From positions 45,082 to 109,081 of the forward strand of contig CAKZPB010000106.1 of assembly GCA_937138395.1 (NCBI GenBank): a stretch of 64,000 nucleotides of DNA. The letters are read 5' to 3'. Every line of letters begins with the position of its first letter. Position 1 is the stretch's first letter. This document shows positions 49,101-57,331 of the stretch, piece by piece. The notes below the pieces were generated by a model. The model was given only the letters and a program-made list of their open reading frames with translations. It was not told where the DNA came from and searched no databases. Source of the stretch: an uncultured Pseudomonadota bacterium. GTDB lineage: Bacteria > Pseudomonadota > Gammaproteobacteria > Xanthomonadales > Wenzhouxiangellaceae. A program made the position numbers and the translations under genes.

Positions 49101-51591
49101 CCTGTTGCCCGGATATGGTGGCACGCAGCGCCTGCCGCGAAAACTGTTTGCCCGTCGCGGCCTGGACGGTCTGATCGAAGCAGCCCGGCTGATCATCGGT
49201 GGTCGCGTGCTGGATGCCGAACAAGCTCGTCTGATCGGCATGGCCGATGAAGTGGTCGGGCACGACGCCGAAGGGCCGGTCGCGGTGGCCATGCAGCGCG
49301 TGCGCGAGTATCTGGACGGAACAGGGCCCCTGGTCGAGGCCATGGATGAGCGCGATACCTTTCTGGCCAAACGCGAACAATCACTGCCGTGGCAGCCCGA
49401 CCTGCTGGAAGATCCACGCCTGGCCCCGACCATCAATCAGGCCCGCGCCAGCGGTCGAAGCAAGCCGATCGAACGGATTCTCGAAGCGCTCGAGCTCGGC
49501 GCCAGCCAGGGCCAGGCAGCCGGGCTCGAACGAGAAGCCGAACTGTTTGCCGAAGCGGTGTGCGACCCGACCTGTGGCCCGAGCGGTATTCGCGCATTTC
49601 TGGAAAAACGCAGCGCGCCGCTGCCGCTCCAGTTTGTCGAGGTTGCGCCACTGGCCGATCAGGCCACGCGTGAGCAGCTCGAAGTCGAGGGACGTTTATT
49701 GCCGCTTGAGGCGCCGTTCTATCCCGGCATCACACCGGTTCCTGACTATCAGTACGGCATGGGTGTGGTCAAGGACGCAGATACGGCGCTGCCGGCGCAC
49801 GGTGATCCAGAACAGGCCGAGAAGCTGCTGGTGTTCAAGACGCCGAAGCCGGGGCCAAACGAAGCACTGGTGTATTTGCTGGCCTCGGAAGTCAACTTCA
49901 ATGATATCTGGGCCATTACCGGTATCCCGGTATCGCCGTTCGATGCGCGGGATGCCGATCTGCAAGTGACCGGTTCCGGCGGTGTGGCGCTGATTGCCCA
50001 ACTCGGTGAGGAACTGGTGCGCGAGGGTCGGCTGTCGGTCGGTCAGCTGGTGAGTATTTATTCCGGCCAGAGCGAGCTGTTGTCACCGGACCAGGGCCTT
50101 GACCCGATGGCAGCCAATTTCCATATTCAGGGCTATGAAATCAACGATGGATCCCACGCACAGTTTCTGGTTGTTCAGGGTCCGCAGCTGCACGCCAAGC
50201 TGCCGGGCTTGACCATCGAGGAAGCGGCTGCCAGCGGCCTGACCCAGGGCACCATCCATCGCGCCCTGTTCCGGACCTTGAACATCCAGCCCGGCAAGCG
50301 ATTGTTTGTCGAAGGCGCGGCCACGGGCACCGGGCTGGAATGCCTGCGCGCGGCCCGGCGCTCAGGGCTGGACGTGGTGGGTACGGTGTCGAGTGATGAA
50401 CGCGCCGAGCGTGTGCGTCAGTTTGGCGGCGGTGCAGTCAACCGGAAAGATCCGCGCTGGCGTGACATCTTTACGCCGGTGCCGGATACGCCTGAGCGAT
50501 GGGCCGAATGGCAGGCAGCGGGCCAACCATACGTTGACGAAGTGCATGAACAGGCCGGTGGGCCTATCGATTACGTCGTCTCGCATGCCGGTGAGCGCGC
50601 CTTTTCACGTGCGTTCCAGCTGCTCGGCGACGGCGGCGTGCTGACTTTTTTCGGTGCAACTTCGGGCTACCGTTTTTCGTTTCTGGGCAAGCCCGGTTCG
50701 GCATCCGCCGATACCATGCTTTCAAGAGCAGGCTTGCGGGCCGGCAAATCACTGTTGGTGATCTACGGGCCCGGAGCCGAAGACGATATCGTCGATCTGG
50801 CGGCAATCGAGGCGATCGAGGTCGGTTGCGCGCGCGGTGCACGTGTCGCGGTGCTGGCCGACAGCGTGCCACAGCGTGAGTTCGTGACGTCGCTCGGCTT
50901 TGGCGCCAACCTGGCCGGCGTCGTCAGCGTCGAGGAAATTCAGCGACGGCTCGGTGATGATTTCGATCCACCCGGACCCCTGCAACCATTACCGAACCCA
51001 TTTTCCGAGTCAGCAGCGTTCAAAGAAGCCGTGCGCGCCTTTTCCGATCGTACGCTCAAACCGATCGGCTCGGCGATCGGGCCCTTGCTGCGTAATACGC
51101 TGGATAAACGTGGTCTGCCGGACGTTGTGTTTGACCGTCGCGGTCGCGATGGTCTGGCGCTGTCCACTGCGCTGGTCAAACCGAATGTCGGCGTGGTTTG
51201 CTACGCCGAAGATCTCGACGGGCAGCGCTTCAGTTTCTATGCACCGCAGGTCTGGATGCGTCAACGCAGAATTCTGATGCCCAGCGCTGAAATACGCGGA
51301 ACGCACCTGAATACGGCACGCGAATACGCTGAGGTTCAGGAGCGCATTGCCGCCGGTATGATCGACGTGGTTGAACCCACGCCGGTGCCGCTGACCGAAC
51401 TACCGGCAGCGCATCAGGCCATGTGGGAAAACCGACACGCAGGGGCCACCTATGTTGCCGTGCACGGTCTGCCACGCGCCGGACTGAAAACACGCGATGA
51501 ACTGTATCGTGCCTGGGCATTGCGACAAGCGGAAGCCGAGGGCATTGATCTACGCCGGGTCGATACCGGCTCAGCAGGGACACTTCGATGA
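46144..51591 (+). CDS. pcs: Trifunctional propionyl-CoA synthase (3-HP-CoA ligase / dehydratase / enoyl-CoA reductase)
   Basis: 1815 residues, against about 1820 for the Chloroflexus enzyme. Three domains in order. About 1-840: acyl-CoA synthetase with IYTSGSTGKPKGVVHTHGG near 415, YWATEHGG, YTQGDYARSHPNGGFTLHGR and the catalytic Lys791 in RSGKYMRRTL. About 850-1110: crotonase with the oxyanion block VAGANVKEL and GGGCEF, and both catalytic glutamates, Glu962 and Glu982 (GQPEINLNLLPGYGG), 20 residues apart as in crotonase. About 1225-1815: NADPH-dependent MDR-type enoyl-CoA reductase with ASEVNFNDIWAITG and FVEGAATGTGLECL near 1390. It turns 3-hydroxypropionate, CoA, ATP and NADPH into propionyl-CoA, keeping acrylyl-CoA enclosed. 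It overlaps mcr by 4 bp. Confidence 0.95.
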   Translation: MQHRADRQDWGRLQDADDEATQRKQALADPGSYHGNIAAAELHWFDQDHQAWLQRDPNSGRWHGFDATTGRACPESLRPDDWRPWQQSFDDRDAPFYRWFDGAQTNACFNEVDRHVLAGQGAREAFCFESDRWDPSRNAGRGGPVSQQSISYRQLLLETVLRAEVLSSLGLKRGDRVAFNLPNIPEQLYYTEAAKRLGIIYTPVFGGFSAKTLSDRIYDAGARLVVTADGGYRNAEVVPYKEAYADPALDNFIPLKSALEALAEVLDGLDLGPLGDRLQQAAATGLAGEITIERSDLMRELGRALAEESALSPEQTASVRTTVARRLAAVTHTVEQVIVVRYTGQDIVQQPRDRWSHDLLEAATSRVLERARAAGIEARDLDQLMALDDAALWRAVCASHAACPVPSDWPLFIIYTSGSTGKPKGVVHTHGGWLSGISHSMRTVFGVTPEDRIYVIADPGWITGQSYLIAAPLALGISSIVHEGSPLFPHAGRFSSIIERHGATLFKAGSTFLKAVMTDPASTKDMASFDMSTLKAATFCAEPVSPAVQEFAMDRVCRHYINSYWATEHGGMVFSCPYGDVKTLSADAMTWPLPWIDAEVRIAEQTDDVGRATRWRTAEEGEKGELVIKQPYPYLARTIWGDADRLGSPDWRGDLDRFTDVYFDRWSDGMVYTQGDYARSHPNGGFTLHGRSDDVINVSGHRIGTEEIEGAILRDKILRPDSPLGNVVVVGAPHDEKGETPVAFVIAAPEHKLQDEDLDRLKGLVRSEKGVTAVPSDFLVVSAFPETRSGKYMRRTLRAILLDEPLGDTSTLRNPEVIDEIRHTVADWHAFGRLADARDIVQTHRYLRLENHRVGPGQSVALLTIDSPPVNSLNERSLDELHTVLQHIQQRQDTVAVIVTGARSAFVAGANVKELLEVGEAGDIESAQTPPNAAHAAFSTLENIGKPVIAAVNGPALGGGCEFVLACAYVIADVQARFGQPEINLNLLPGYGGTQRLPRKLFARRGLDGLIEAARLIIGGRVLDAEQARLIGMADEVVGHDAEGPVAVAMQRVREYLDGTGPLVEAMDERDTFLAKREQSLPWQPDLLEDPRLAPTINQARASGRSKPIERILEALELGASQGQAAGLEREAELFAEAVCDPTCGPSGIRAFLEKRSAPLPLQFVEVAPLADQATREQLEVEGRLLPLEAPFYPGITPVPDYQYGMGVVKDADTALPAHGDPEQAEKLLVFKTPKPGPNEALVYLLASEVNFNDIWAITGIPVSPFDARDADLQVTGSGGVALIAQLGEELVREGRLSVGQLVSIYSGQSELLSPDQGLDPMAANFHIQGYEINDGSHAQFLVVQGPQLHAKLPGLTIEEAAASGLTQGTIHRALFRTLNIQPGKRLFVEGAATGTGLECLRAARRSGLDVVGTVSSDERAERVRQFGGGAVNRKDPRWRDIFTPVPDTPERWAEWQAAGQPYVDEVHEQAGGPIDYVVSHAGERAFSRAFQLLGDGGVLTFFGATSGYRFSFLGKPGSASADTMLSRAGLRAGKSLLVIYGPGAEDDIVDLAAIEAIEVGCARGARVAVLADSVPQREFVTSLGFGANLAGVVSVEEIQRRLGDDFDPPGPLQPLPNPFSESAAFKEAVRAFSDRTLKPIGSAIGPLLRNTLDKRGLPDVVFDRRGRDGLALSTALVKPNVGVVCYAEDLDGQRFSFYAPQVWMRQRRILMPSAEIRGTHLNTAREYAEVQERIAAGMIDVVEPTPVPLTELPAAHQAMWENRHAGATYVAVHGLPRAGLKTRDELYRAWALRQAEAEGIDLRRVDTGSAGTLR

Positions 51592-54500
51592 CCGATTCCA
51601 AGAACAGACAACCTGGCGCTCGACTTGAGGGGCGTCGCATCATCCTGACCGGTGCAGCCGGAAATATTGGCTGCTACATCACGCGGCTGCTGCTGCGCGA
51701 AGGTGCCAATGTGGTCATGACCGGCCGCAATGAGGACAAGCTCAAGGCGTTGATCGAGGAGCTGGTCCAGGAGGGATTCGATCGACAAGCCATGCTGGCC
51801 GTAGCCGGTGACTCGGCCGATCCCGAGGCTGGGCGGCACATCGTCGCGCGCACGATGGAGCAGTTCGGCGGTCTGGACGTGCTGCTGAACAACGCAGGCG
51901 GTGCCGGCCCCAAGCAGACGCTGCAGGATATTCCGTTTACCGAGGCTCAGGCGCGCGCCAGTGGGGATGGTGAGACCATGTTTCAGGCCGCAATGAATTT
52001 GCTCGGTGGACCGTGGAACATGGCGCGGGCTGCGGTACCGCATCTGTCCAGAGGGGGTGCGATTGTCAATGTATCGACGATCTTTTCGCGCACGCCGTAT
52101 TTCGGTCGGATTCCGTATGTCGTGCCCAAGTCCGGATTGAATGCACTGAGCCTGGGTTTGGCGCGTGAGCTCGGCGTCGGGGATCGCGGCATCCGTGTCA
52201 ATACCGTGTTTCCAGGGCCGATTGAATCCGATCGTATCGACAAGGTATTTTCTGCCATGGATTCCCTGCAGGAGCTGGAACCCGGAAGTACATCCAGCAC
52301 CTTCAAGGGCCTGATGACACATCGGCGTGCACACCCCGACGGCAGCATGGACTATCGCTATCCCCGGCCCGAGGATGTGGCCAATACCATCCTGTGGCTC
52401 AGTACGTCCGAAGCCGATGCGTTTTCCGGGCATGCCTTCGAGGTCACCAACGGCATGCAGGTACCCGCGCAGAGTCGTTCCAAGCTGGTGTCCTGGCCTG
52501 ATAACCGGCTGGTTGATCTGCGGAATCAGGTGGTGCTCATTCTAGGCGGTGCCGATATCGAAGAAGCGCTGACGTTTACCGAACGCAATCGGGATCGTGG
52601 TGCCGAAGTGGTGCTGGCCTTTCGATCGCTCGAGCACATCGGTCAGGCTAGAGCGCGGCTGCAGTCTCGCGATGATCGTCATGTTCAGTTAACGCACCTG
52701 GACCCGCTGCGGCCTGAATCGGTCGACCGCGCGTTCCAGTTGATCAATGACCATTTCGCGCGTCTCGATGGCGTCATCATGCTGCCGAAAACGCCGAACG
52801 GTGAGCATGGCTATTCATTGAGTACAGCCGAGGATCGTGACGTCGAAGACTTCGTCGACCACGAGATTGTTGCGCCGGTCGCTTTTGCTGCCGCAATTGC
52901 GCGCAGCCTGTCCAAGCACATGCAGCTTGAGCAGGCACCGGCGATCACCTTCGTCACCAATCCGGATGACGGCCATGGCAACCGGCTCAATGACATCAAG
53001 CGAGCGGCCGTCGAGGAACTCATTCGGGTCTGGCGGTACGAAGAAGAGCACGCCGTTTCACAAAATCAACGCAGCTGGAGTTCGCTGCCGAACCAGATTG
53101 TCCGGTTCGATAATCACGAACCGGACAACCTGGCCTTTGCGGCCGACTGGACCGCGACGCTGAACAATCGCGTGCGCAAAATGGATCCGATCAATCTGTG
53201 GCTACCCAAGAGCATCCGGCGCGCAACCGGTAAATCGGCCATGCCGCAGTCGATCCAGCGCGTGCTGCCCGGACTGCATCACGGAAAGACCGTCGTCATT
53301 ACCGGCGGTAGCCTGGGCATAGGTCTGCAGCTCGGCCGTTACTTTGCCATGGCCGGTGCGCGCGTGCTGTTGAGCGCGCGCAGCGAAGGCAAACTGGTTG
53401 AAGCGCGGGATGCCATTCGCGAAGAACTCGTTTCGATTGGCTACGCCAATCCGGAGCAGCGCGTGTTAATGCTGTCCGGCATCGACGTCGGCGCAGAGAG
53501 TGAACTTCAGCGGCTGTTCGAGCACTCGATTCAATTGTTCGGCCAGGTCGATTTTCTGATCAACAACGCCGGCATCTCGGGTGCGGAGGAGATGGTCGTT
53601 GACATGACGCTTGAGGCCTGGAATCGGACACTGGAAGCCAATTTGACCTCGAACTGGTCATTGATCCGCAAGTTCGCGCCACACATGAAGCAAAACGGCA
53701 GCGGTCGGATTTTGAACGTTTCGAGTTACTTCGGCGGTGAAAAATATCTGGCCGTCGCCTATCCGAACCGTGCCGACTATTCAGTCTCAAAAGCAGGTCA
53801 GCGTGCGTTGGCCGAGATACTCTCACGGCATATGGGGCCGGAAATCCAGATCAATGCAATGGCGCCGGGGCCGGTCGATGGTGCGCGTTTACGCGGGCTG
53901 GGCGGTGCCCCCGGGCTGTTCGCCCGACGCGGTCGGTTAATCCTCGAGAACAAGCGATTGAATCGGGTCCACCAGGCCTTGCTGGCCACGCTTGACGATC
54001 ATCCTGCTGATGAATTGCTGGAGCGCCTGGCCGGTAATGCGATCGAGGCGCTGAAAACCTGGGATACCGCGCCAGAGCCGCTCCGCTTGCTGGCGGCGCA
54101 GGTAGCCGAGGGTCGGCCCGATGCCGGTGCAACCTGCTATCTGCTATCCGAGCCGCTGGCCAAAAAGCTCATGCATCGACTGGTCATGGGTGGCGTATTG
54201 GAACAGGCGCAGGCCGATCGGTTTCTGGCTGATTTCGCAGCTCCGCAGAGTGACTCGTTTTTTGATGAAGAAGACATCGATCGGGCCGCGGAGAAAATTG
54301 AAGCCGGCATTATCAATCGACTGCATCTGCACAAGATGCCGACCGATGAGCAGGTCGCATTGTCGACCGTATTCAGCTTGGCCGACGACATTGTCAGCGG
54401 CGAAACCTTTCATCCATCGGGCGGCCTGAAGTTCGACCGCTCGGTCACTGAAGGCGAAATGATGCTGCGTCCGGGTAAAGAAGACCTGGCCGCACTAAAG

Positions 54501-55226
54501 GGTAAACACGCGGTCCTGATCGGTGAGTCGCTGAAAGATGAATTGGTAGCGACGGCCGAGGGTTTTCTGCGCCAGCAGGTCGCGAGCTTGACGGTGTTGA
54601 CTCGCAGCGAGGAGGCCGCTGAGTATCTTCGCATGCAGATTTCAGCACCTTCGGATTCCGACTTTACGGTTGAGAAGATCGGCCAGGGGATTGAAGATGG
54701 ACTGGATGCCGTCCTCAAACGCACCGGACAGATCGACGCAGTGGTCAGTACACCGTTTGCCCGCTTGCCGATGAATCCATTGGCTGCTGAAGCCGGCGCA
54801 AGCTGGGAGCGGGTCTTGTCACGCGACGATTTTGCGCAATTGCTCGACGAGCAGCTCACACACCACTTCCGCGTGGCGCGCAAGTGCGCGTTGATTCCAC
54901 GCTGCCAGATCGTGCTGGTCACGCCCGACACCTCACGCGCATCGACGCGTGAGGAGTTTGCGCTGGCATTGTTCATCAAGAACGCGTTGCATGCCTTTAC
55001 CGTCACGCTGGGTGTTGAAAGTGAGCGCCTGCCGACTGAGCCGGCGGTCAATCAGGTGCAGCTGACGAGACGTGCCCGAGCGGAAGAACCCAGCAATGAT
55101 CAGGAACTGGCCGAAGAACTGGAGCGAATGGTTTATGCGGTTCTGCTGTGCTCGGTGCCGGCACCGAGCCCGAGCGATAGCCGCTACCTGGCCCGGATTT
55201 TCCGCGGTAATGCGGTCACGGTCTAG
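51588..55226 (+). CDS. mcr: Bifunctional malonyl-CoA reductase
   Basis: 1212 residues, close to the 1220 of the Chloroflexus enzyme and alignable end to end, down to the last residues (RIFRGNAVTV). The N-terminal half has an SDR site with TGAAGNIG (about 21-28) and Tyr177-x3-Lys181 in IPYVVPKSGLNAL; in the known enzyme this half reduces malonate semialdehyde to 3-hydroxypropionate. The C-terminal half has TGGSLGIG (about 572-579), LINNAGISGAEEMVVDM and Tyr731-x3-Lys735 in RADYSVSKAGQRAL; it reduces malonyl-CoA. LTHHFRVARKCAL, TPDTSRASTREEFALA and LTRRARAEEP are further signature blocks. Together with pcs it makes propionyl-CoA from malonyl-CoA. The start codon overlaps the pcs stop (ATGA). 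Confidence 0.96.
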   Translation: MTDSKNRQPGARLEGRRIILTGAAGNIGCYITRLLLREGANVVMTGRNEDKLKALIEELVQEGFDRQAMLAVAGDSADPEAGRHIVARTMEQFGGLDVLLNNAGGAGPKQTLQDIPFTEAQARASGDGETMFQAAMNLLGGPWNMARAAVPHLSRGGAIVNVSTIFSRTPYFGRIPYVVPKSGLNALSLGLARELGVGDRGIRVNTVFPGPIESDRIDKVFSAMDSLQELEPGSTSSTFKGLMTHRRAHPDGSMDYRYPRPEDVANTILWLSTSEADAFSGHAFEVTNGMQVPAQSRSKLVSWPDNRLVDLRNQVVLILGGADIEEALTFTERNRDRGAEVVLAFRSLEHIGQARARLQSRDDRHVQLTHLDPLRPESVDRAFQLINDHFARLDGVIMLPKTPNGEHGYSLSTAEDRDVEDFVDHEIVAPVAFAAAIARSLSKHMQLEQAPAITFVTNPDDGHGNRLNDIKRAAVEELIRVWRYEEEHAVSQNQRSWSSLPNQIVRFDNHEPDNLAFAADWTATLNNRVRKMDPINLWLPKSIRRATGKSAMPQSIQRVLPGLHHGKTVVITGGSLGIGLQLGRYFAMAGARVLLSARSEGKLVEARDAIREELVSIGYANPEQRVLMLSGIDVGAESELQRLFEHSIQLFGQVDFLINNAGISGAEEMVVDMTLEAWNRTLEANLTSNWSLIRKFAPHMKQNGSGRILNVSSYFGGEKYLAVAYPNRADYSVSKAGQRALAEILSRHMGPEIQINAMAPGPVDGARLRGLGGAPGLFARRGRLILENKRLNRVHQALLATLDDHPADELLERLAGNAIEALKTWDTAPEPLRLLAAQVAEGRPDAGATCYLLSEPLAKKLMHRLVMGGVLEQAQADRFLADFAAPQSDSFFDEEDIDRAAEKIEAGIINRLHLHKMPTDEQVALSTVFSLADDIVSGETFHPSGGLKFDRSVTEGEMMLRPGKEDLAALKGKHAVLIGESLKDELVATAEGFLRQQVASLTVLTRSEEAAEYLRMQISAPSDSDFTVEKIGQGIEDGLDAVLKRTGQIDAVVSTPFARLPMNPLAAEAGASWERVLSRDDFAQLLDEQLTHHFRVARKCALIPRCQIVLVTPDTSRASTREEFALALFIKNALHAFTVTLGVESERLPTEPAVNQVQLTRRARAEEPSNDQELAEELERMVYAVLLCSVPAPSPSDSRYLARIFRGNAVTV

Positions 55227-55320
55227 GCTTTTTTCCGGTATGCATCAATCGGGTCCGTTCAATGAATGGGAAGGGTTTGCACAGCCAATCTGCGCTGCAC
55301 GGATACTCCATTCTCAAACA

Positions 55321-56043
55321 CTATTGCGTGGCGGCGCTGATCATGCTGCCAATCAAACCCAGCAAAAAGCCGGTCACTGCGCCCAGCGCGGGCATCCAGC
55401 GATGATGCAGTTTGGCTTGGGGCGCAATATCGTCGAATACCAGGTACAGAATGCCGCCACCGGCAAACAGCATCAGCGCAGCCAGTAACTGCAGGTCGTT
55501 AGCGAACCAAACGTAGCCGGTGACTGCGGCCATTGGACCCAACAAAGCCATGGCGGAAAACGCCAGTACGATCCTGTTCGGACGGTAATTCGAAGACTCG
55601 GTCAATTCCTCGAACGCGTTGAACCCCTCAGGCAGGTTCTGCAGCACAATCAGTGCTGCCATCAACATACCAGTGTCCTGACCCAGCGCGAACGCAGCCC
55701 CCAAGGCAATGGCTTCTGGCACAAAATCAGCCAACATGGCAACCATCTGCCCGGCAGGACTCTGATGGCGATCCAGCATGATATCCAGCAGACAGAAACA
55801 AACGCCGCCAGCGGCAAAACTGATCGCTGTCCAGACGATCGACAGCTGCTCAACGCCTTCGGGTATCAGCACCAGGGCCACTGCAGATAGCAGCGCACCG
55901 CCGCCGAACGCAACAATAAAATGTCGCCATTCGCTGCTCAGCCATTCGGGATGCAAGCGATCCAGTCGAGCGAATACTGCCCCGGCTGGCATGGCCAGGC
56001 CAGCGATCAGCGACAAGCAAACAACGAATACCAGTTCATTCAT
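55321..56043 (-). CDS. ZIP-family metal transporter
   Basis: 240 residues, about eight membrane helices. ZIP landmarks: FIVAFGGGALLSAVALVLIPEG in the third helix, MLADFVPEAIALGAAFALG (helix 4 metal site, with Glu in place of one usual His) and VLQNLPEGFNAFEELTES (helix 5, N-x-PEG). The cytoplasmic loop before helix 4 has HQSPAG. It moves zinc or another divalent metal. It converges on mcr with 94 bp between stops and appears monocistronic. Confidence 0.88.
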   Translation of the reverse strand: MNELVFVVCLSLIAGLAMPAGAVFARLDRLHPEWLSSEWRHFIVAFGGGALLSAVALVLIPEGVEQLSIVWTAISFAAGGVCFCLLDIMLDRHQSPAGQMVAMLADFVPEAIALGAAFALGQDTGMLMAALIVLQNLPEGFNAFEELTESSNYRPNRIVLAFSAMALLGPMAAVTGYVWFANDLQLLAALMLFAGGGILYLVFDDIAPQAKLHHRWMPALGAVTGFLLGLIGSMISAATQ

Positions 56044-56097
56044 GCAGTGCTAGGGGTATGGTTTGTGGTTCAGTTCGATAAGATGCAAGGCCAGTGA

Positions 56098-56970
56098 CTA
56101 CTCACATTTCGATGGCGACCACCAGTCAATCGCTTCGCGATAGGCGGCCGGTGCGGACGAGGCATGGTACTGGCCGCTCAGCCAGCGGATGTCAAGCTCC
56201 AGTGCCTCATTCGATGCGCGCTGCCAGTGATTCAGCCAGCGCTGCAGCGGCGTGCTGAACCGCGCACGTTCTTCGGTTGATCGGGTCAGCAGTAGCGGCG
56301 TTGGCTCTGAGCGCCTAACCGGCTCGAGCTGGATGAAGTAGTCGACGTTGGCGTGCAGTGCCGGATTGATCGACAGGTAATGCCCGAATAGATTCGGTCG
56401 GGTCAGCGCAGACAGCAGCGTAAACTGCCCGCCCAACGACTGGCCAAGAATCAGCGAGTCGGTTTGATCGATCCGATAGTCCGCTTCAATTTTCGGGATC
56501 AGTTCGTTGGCCAGAAAGTCCTGATAATCAAACGCGCCGCCGTAGTATTCAGGCTCATCGGCCGGAGCAGTGTAATCGGTCGAACGCAGATTGCCGTTCG
56601 AAAAGCCCAGTCCGCCATAGGAAATGCCGACCATGACGACCGGCGCCGCCTGTTCGTCGAATTCCATCATGAGTTGATGCGGCGCCAGCATTGGAAACAG
56701 AATGCCGCCGTCGAGCAGATACACGACTGGCCAGTTGCAACTGGTTTCGGCATAGTTCAGCGGCAGGCGCACGTAGATGTAGAACGCCCGATCCAGCGTG
56801 GCGGAATTGATTGTGAACGTTTCCAGCGGTCCCAACCCGAACAAGCGTTCAAGAGATTGATCTGCTTTCAGCGGCAGTGAACCAATCAAGCAGATGCATA
56901 AAGCAGCGAGCAGGCGGCCGCAGGACTCAAGAAAACTGCGAGGGATCAGTTTGCAAGGAGATACGTTCAT
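56098..56970 (-). CDS. Secreted alpha/beta-hydrolase esterase (IroE/Besa-like)
   Basis: 290 residues. A signal peptide (LAALCICLIGSLPLKA) is followed by an esterase-D-like fold: YIYVRLPLNYAETS, WPVVYLLDGGILFPM, VVMVGISYGG, the nucleophile elbow LILGQSLGGQFTLLSA and a late His (SGQYHASSAPAAY). The YGGAFDYQDFLANELIPKIEADYRID segment is typical of IroE and similar enterobactin or carbohydrate esterases. Its substrate is unknown. The ATG overlaps the stop of the truncated DUF5996 remnant, so the fragment may supply its translation. Confidence 0.85.
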   Translation of the reverse strand: MNVSPCKLIPRSFLESCGRLLAALCICLIGSLPLKADQSLERLFGLGPLETFTINSATLDRAFYIYVRLPLNYAETSCNWPVVYLLDGGILFPMLAPHQLMMEFDEQAAPVVMVGISYGGLGFSNGNLRSTDYTAPADEPEYYGGAFDYQDFLANELIPKIEADYRIDQTDSLILGQSLGGQFTLLSALTRPNLFGHYLSINPALHANVDYFIQLEPVRRSEPTPLLLTRSTEERARFSTPLQRWLNHWQRASNEALELDIRWLSGQYHASSAPAAYREAIDWWSPSKCE

Positions 56971-57197
56971 GACGTTGTCGGATGCTTGAAATCAGCCACC
57001 GGGCCATGGCCTTGATAGGGAATACGTCCCGTAGTCAGTCCCCGCGCGGACGGATACAGGGTCACATGCCACCAGTGATTCAGCTTGGGGTGAGTTTTCA
57101 TGCGAACCTTGCCGATGATCTGCAGCATCAGATGCAGCGTGTCGCGGGTGTCGACCCAATCGGTGTAGATCAGTTCAGGCAGCGTGGGGCTCGTCAA
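56967..57197 (-). pseudogene. DUF5996 protein, N-terminal remnant
   Basis: 76 codons from a TTG. LPELIYTDWVDTRDTLHL, LQIIGKVRMKTHPKLNHWWHVTLYPSARGLTT and RIPYQG match the first 65 residues of DUF5996 proteins, which are normally about 300 residues. After RIPY the sequence stops resembling the family and ends at a stop overlapping the esterase ATG. The rest of the family sequence is not seen in any frame downstream, so this looks like a truncation. It may still be translated as a leader for the esterase gene. Confidence 0.65.
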
Positions 57198-57284
57198 AGG
57201 TCTGATCCCGATTCCTGGTGCGAAGACTGAATTATGCCAAGTACACGCTCATCGATGTAGACATTCAGACATGAAAATAAAAAA

Positions 57285-57301
57285 CCGGCGCAGAGCGCCG
57301 G
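57285..57301 (-). terminator. Rho-independent terminator of the LolA-like/S41 operon
   Basis: A perfect 7-bp GC stem (57285-57291 with 57295-57301) with a 3-base loop, followed on the minus strand by TTTTTTATTTT, 30 bp past the stop at 57332. Confidence 0.9.
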
Positions 57302-57331
57302 CCACAGCTTTAATGAACATGAGTTCCAGCG

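Noticed and set aside
46144..51591. Reading the large plus-strand gene as a plain acetyl-CoA synthetase or as a polyketide/peptide synthetase
   Set aside because: The ligase domain is followed by crotonase and MDR reductase domains in the exact propionyl-CoA synthase order, and no carrier-protein or ketosynthase motifs are present.
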